From Oscillospiraceae bacterium (GTDB lineage Bacteria; Bacillota; Clostridia; Oscillospirales; Ruminococcaceae), in the NCBI GenBank assembly GCA_015067125.1, contig SVNB01000105.1, positions 1 to 5,343 of the forward strand: a stretch of DNA of 5,343 bases, given 5' to 3'. The first letter of the stretch is position 1. Each line of letters starts with the position of its first letter. The position numbers and the translations under genes were made by a program. Below are positions 3,488 to 5,343 of the stretch, piece by piece. The notes under the pieces are model-generated. The model ran no database searches, was not told the origin of the DNA, and saw only the letters and a list, made by a program, of their open reading frames with translations.

Positions 3488-5343
3488 ATGACCAAAAAAC
3501 AAAATCCGCTGGAACTTCCGGTATATCTTTTTCATCAGGGAACAAACTATCGCGCGTATGAATTTCTGGGTGCGCACAGAATAAGAGGAAGCCGCAAAAA
3601 AGGCGTTATGTTCCGCACCTGGGCGCCAAACGCAAAAGCTGTTTCTGTTGTGGGCGACTGGAACTACTGGTCCGTGGGTGCGGACCCCATGCACAAAATA
3701 AGCGACGGCATATGGGAATGCCGCGTGGATAATCTGGAAGATTTTACCCGCTATAAATTTGCGATAGAAACCCCTTACGGAGAAACCGTTATGCGTGCGG
3801 ACCCCTATGCCTTCCATACAGAAACCAGACCGAACACCGCTTCGATGGTCTGTGCCCCAAAATATAAATGGGGCGATAAAAAATGGATCGAGCACCGCGC
3901 AAAATGGGATATGTACCACAACCCGGTAAATATTTACGAGGTACATATCGGTTCCTGGAGAAAATACCACGACGGAAACTTTTTTGATTACAGAAAAGCC
4001 GCGGATGAACTTTCGGAATACGCAAAAGAAATGAACTATACCCATATAGAGCTTCTGCCCGTTACCGAACACCCGTTTGACGGTTCCTGGGGTTACCAGT
4101 GCCTTGGATATTTTGCTCCCACCAGCCGCTATGGCAAGCCGGAAGATTTTATGTATTTTGTGGATACAATGCATAAAAAAGGCATAGGCGTTATTATGGA
4201 CTGGGTGCCGGCGCATTTTCCCAAAGATGAAGGCGGCCTTATGAATTTTGACGGCGCGCCCTGCTATGAATATAAAAATCCCCTTATGGGCGAGCGCGAG
4301 GACTGGGGCACAAAGGTGTTCGATTTCGGCAGAAACGAAGTCCGCTGCTTCCTTGCTTCCTCCGCAATGTACTGGATTGAAAAATATCATATAGACGGAA
4401 TCCGTGTGGACGCTGTTTCTTCCATGCTTTACCGTGATTACGGCAAAAGCGGCAACGAATGGGAACGCAACCAGTTCGGCGGAAGAGAAAATATCGAAGC
4501 TATAGGTATGCTGCGTGATATAAACACCGCCGTAAACAAGGAATACCCCGGCGTTATGATGGTTGCGGAAGAATCCACCGCGTTTCCGATGGTATCCCGT
4601 CCGGCGGCGGACGGCGGCCTTGGTTTTAATTTTAAATGGAACATGGGCTGGATGAACGATACCCTTTCCTATATGTCCCTTGATCCCGTTTACCGCCAGC
4701 ACGAGCACGGAAAACTTACCTTTGGAATGATGTACGCTTTTTCCGAAAACTTTATTCTTCCGTTCTCTCATGATGAAGTCGTTCACGGAAAATGTTCCCT
4801 TATCGGCAAAATGCCCGGAGAATACGACCAGAAGTTTGCGGGTCTGCGCGCCCTGTTTGCGTATATGATCGGCTTCCCCGGCAAAAAGCTGCTTTTTATG
4901 GGTCAGGAATTCGGCCACTTCATCGAATGGGACGAAAAAAAGGAACTGGATTGGTTCCTGCTTAAATACGAAAGCCACCGCAAGCTTCAGCAGCTTTCCA
5001 AAGAGCTGAACAAGCTTTATAAAACCCATCCGGAATGTTGGGAAAACGACGAAAACTGGGAAGGTTTTCAGTGGGCAAGCTGCAACGAAGCCGGCAAAAA
5101 CGCCCTTGCCTTCCGCCGCATAGCAAAAGACGGCAGCCAGCTTTTGTTTGCCTTTAACTTCTGCCCCAACGAATATAAAGGCTTCCATGTGGAAGTTCCG
5201 GAAAACAGCAAATGGGAAGAAATCTTTTCCACCGATGAAGAACGCTTTGGCGGCAGCGGCTGGTACAAAAACGGAACCAGAGAAAGCTGGAAAGAGGGAG
5301 ATTCCTCCTTCGCCGCCGTTGACCTTGCGCCTCTTTCCGCTGC
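3488..5343 (+). CDS. glgB: 1,4-alpha-glucan branching enzyme GlgB (3' end cut by window)
   Basis: GlgB cuts an alpha-1,4-glucan chain and rejoins it by an alpha-1,6 bond, making the branches of glycogen in the cytosol. The frame runs open for 618 codons to the right edge; the family is usually about 620-640 residues in the short form, so only a small C-terminal piece is missing. An N-terminal CBM48 domain (about 35-115, with VVGDWNYWS at 54-62) leads into the GH13 barrel: EHPFDGSWGYQ (194-204), DWVPAHF (238-244), DGIRVDAV with nucleophile D308, AEES with acid/base E361, and SHDEVVHGK with H428 and stabiliser D429. The spacings D308-E361 (53) and E361-D429 (68) match E. coli D405/E458/D526, the 97-residue offset reflecting loss of the extra N1 domain. 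The alpha-amylase C domain fills about 520-618. The ATG at 3488 follows AAAGGAG (3475-3481) by 6 bases. Other glg genes may follow beyond the window. Confidence 0.97.
   Translation, partial: MTKKQNPLELPVYLFHQGTNYRAYEFLGAHRIRGSRKKGVMFRTWAPNAKAVSVVGDWNYWSVGADPMHKISDGIWECRVDNLEDFTRYKFAIETPYGETVMRADPYAFHTETRPNTASMVCAPKYKWGDKKWIEHRAKWDMYHNPVNIYEVHIGSWRKYHDGNFFDYRKAADELSEYAKEMNYTHIELLPVTEHPFDGSWGYQCLGYFAPTSRYGKPEDFMYFVDTMHKKGIGVIMDWVPAHFPKDEGGLMNFDGAPCYEYKNPLMGEREDWGTKVFDFGRNEVRCFLASSAMYWIEKYHIDGIRVDAVSSMLYRDYGKSGNEWERNQFGGRENIEAIGMLRDINTAVNKEYPGVMMVAEESTAFPMVSRPAADGGLGFNFKWNMGWMNDTLSYMSLDPVYRQHEHGKLTFGMMYAFSENFILPFSHDEVVHGKCSLIGKMPGEYDQKFAGLRALFAYMIGFPGKKLLFMGQEFGHFIEWDEKKELDWFLLKYESHRKLQQLSKELNKLYKTHPECWENDENWEGFQWASCNEAGKNALAFRRIAKDGSQLLFAFNFCPNEYKGFHVEVPENSKWEEIFSTDEERFGGSGWYKNGTRESWKEGDSSFAAVDLAPLSA

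Noticed and set aside
3470..5188. A 572-residue minus-strand open frame opposite glgB
   Set aside because: The plus strand carries every GH13 branching-enzyme motif with exact family spacing and a good ribosome site. The antisense frame has no recognisable domain and is open because of glgB codon use.

Overview
The window looks like the chromosome of a gut-type, low-to-mid GC Gram-positive anaerobe, most likely class Clostridia (Bacillota). Strong GGAGG ribosome sites, one TTG start with a perfect Shine-Dalgarno, sigma-A-like promoters, A/T-rich gaps between genes, frequent ATA and CTT codons, and a small membrane-protein/XRE-regulator pair typical of Firmicutes all point that way. The genus cannot be read from the sequence.

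Layout from left to right. Bases 1-240 hold no credible gene but several hairpins. A minus-strand gene (339-773, terminator just past its stop) encodes a zinc-ribbon membrane protein. It is divergent from a plus-strand two-gene operon, 994-1323 (DUF6442-like small membrane protein) and 1334-1546 (70-residue XRE-type HTH regulator). That operon has a near-consensus extended -10 promoter, an 11-bp direct repeat across the promoter that may be the regulator's operator, and a clear intrinsic terminator at 1551-1585. Bases 1615-1998 are a non-coding, hairpin-packed element bounded by a perfect 15-bp terminal inverted repeat. A minus-strand gene (2113-3201) encodes a PLP-dependent threonine-aldolase-family enzyme, with its own terminator and a promoter overlapped by an 8-bp inverted repeat. 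It is divergent from glgB (3488 to beyond the right edge), a GH13 glycogen branching enzyme with all catalytic residues visible; only the last few residues are cut off. The glgB reading frame lies on the plus strand; the long minus-strand open frame opposite it is a shadow.

Functionally the window is a set of independent housekeeping and accessory units rather than one pathway: glycogen branching, amino-acid metabolism, an uncharacterised membrane protein, and a likely self-regulated membrane-protein/repressor pair. The least explained parts are the composite repeat at 1615-1998, the hairpin cluster at the left edge, and the putative operators. I found no CRISPR array, tRNA, rRNA, transposase or clear new defence system.
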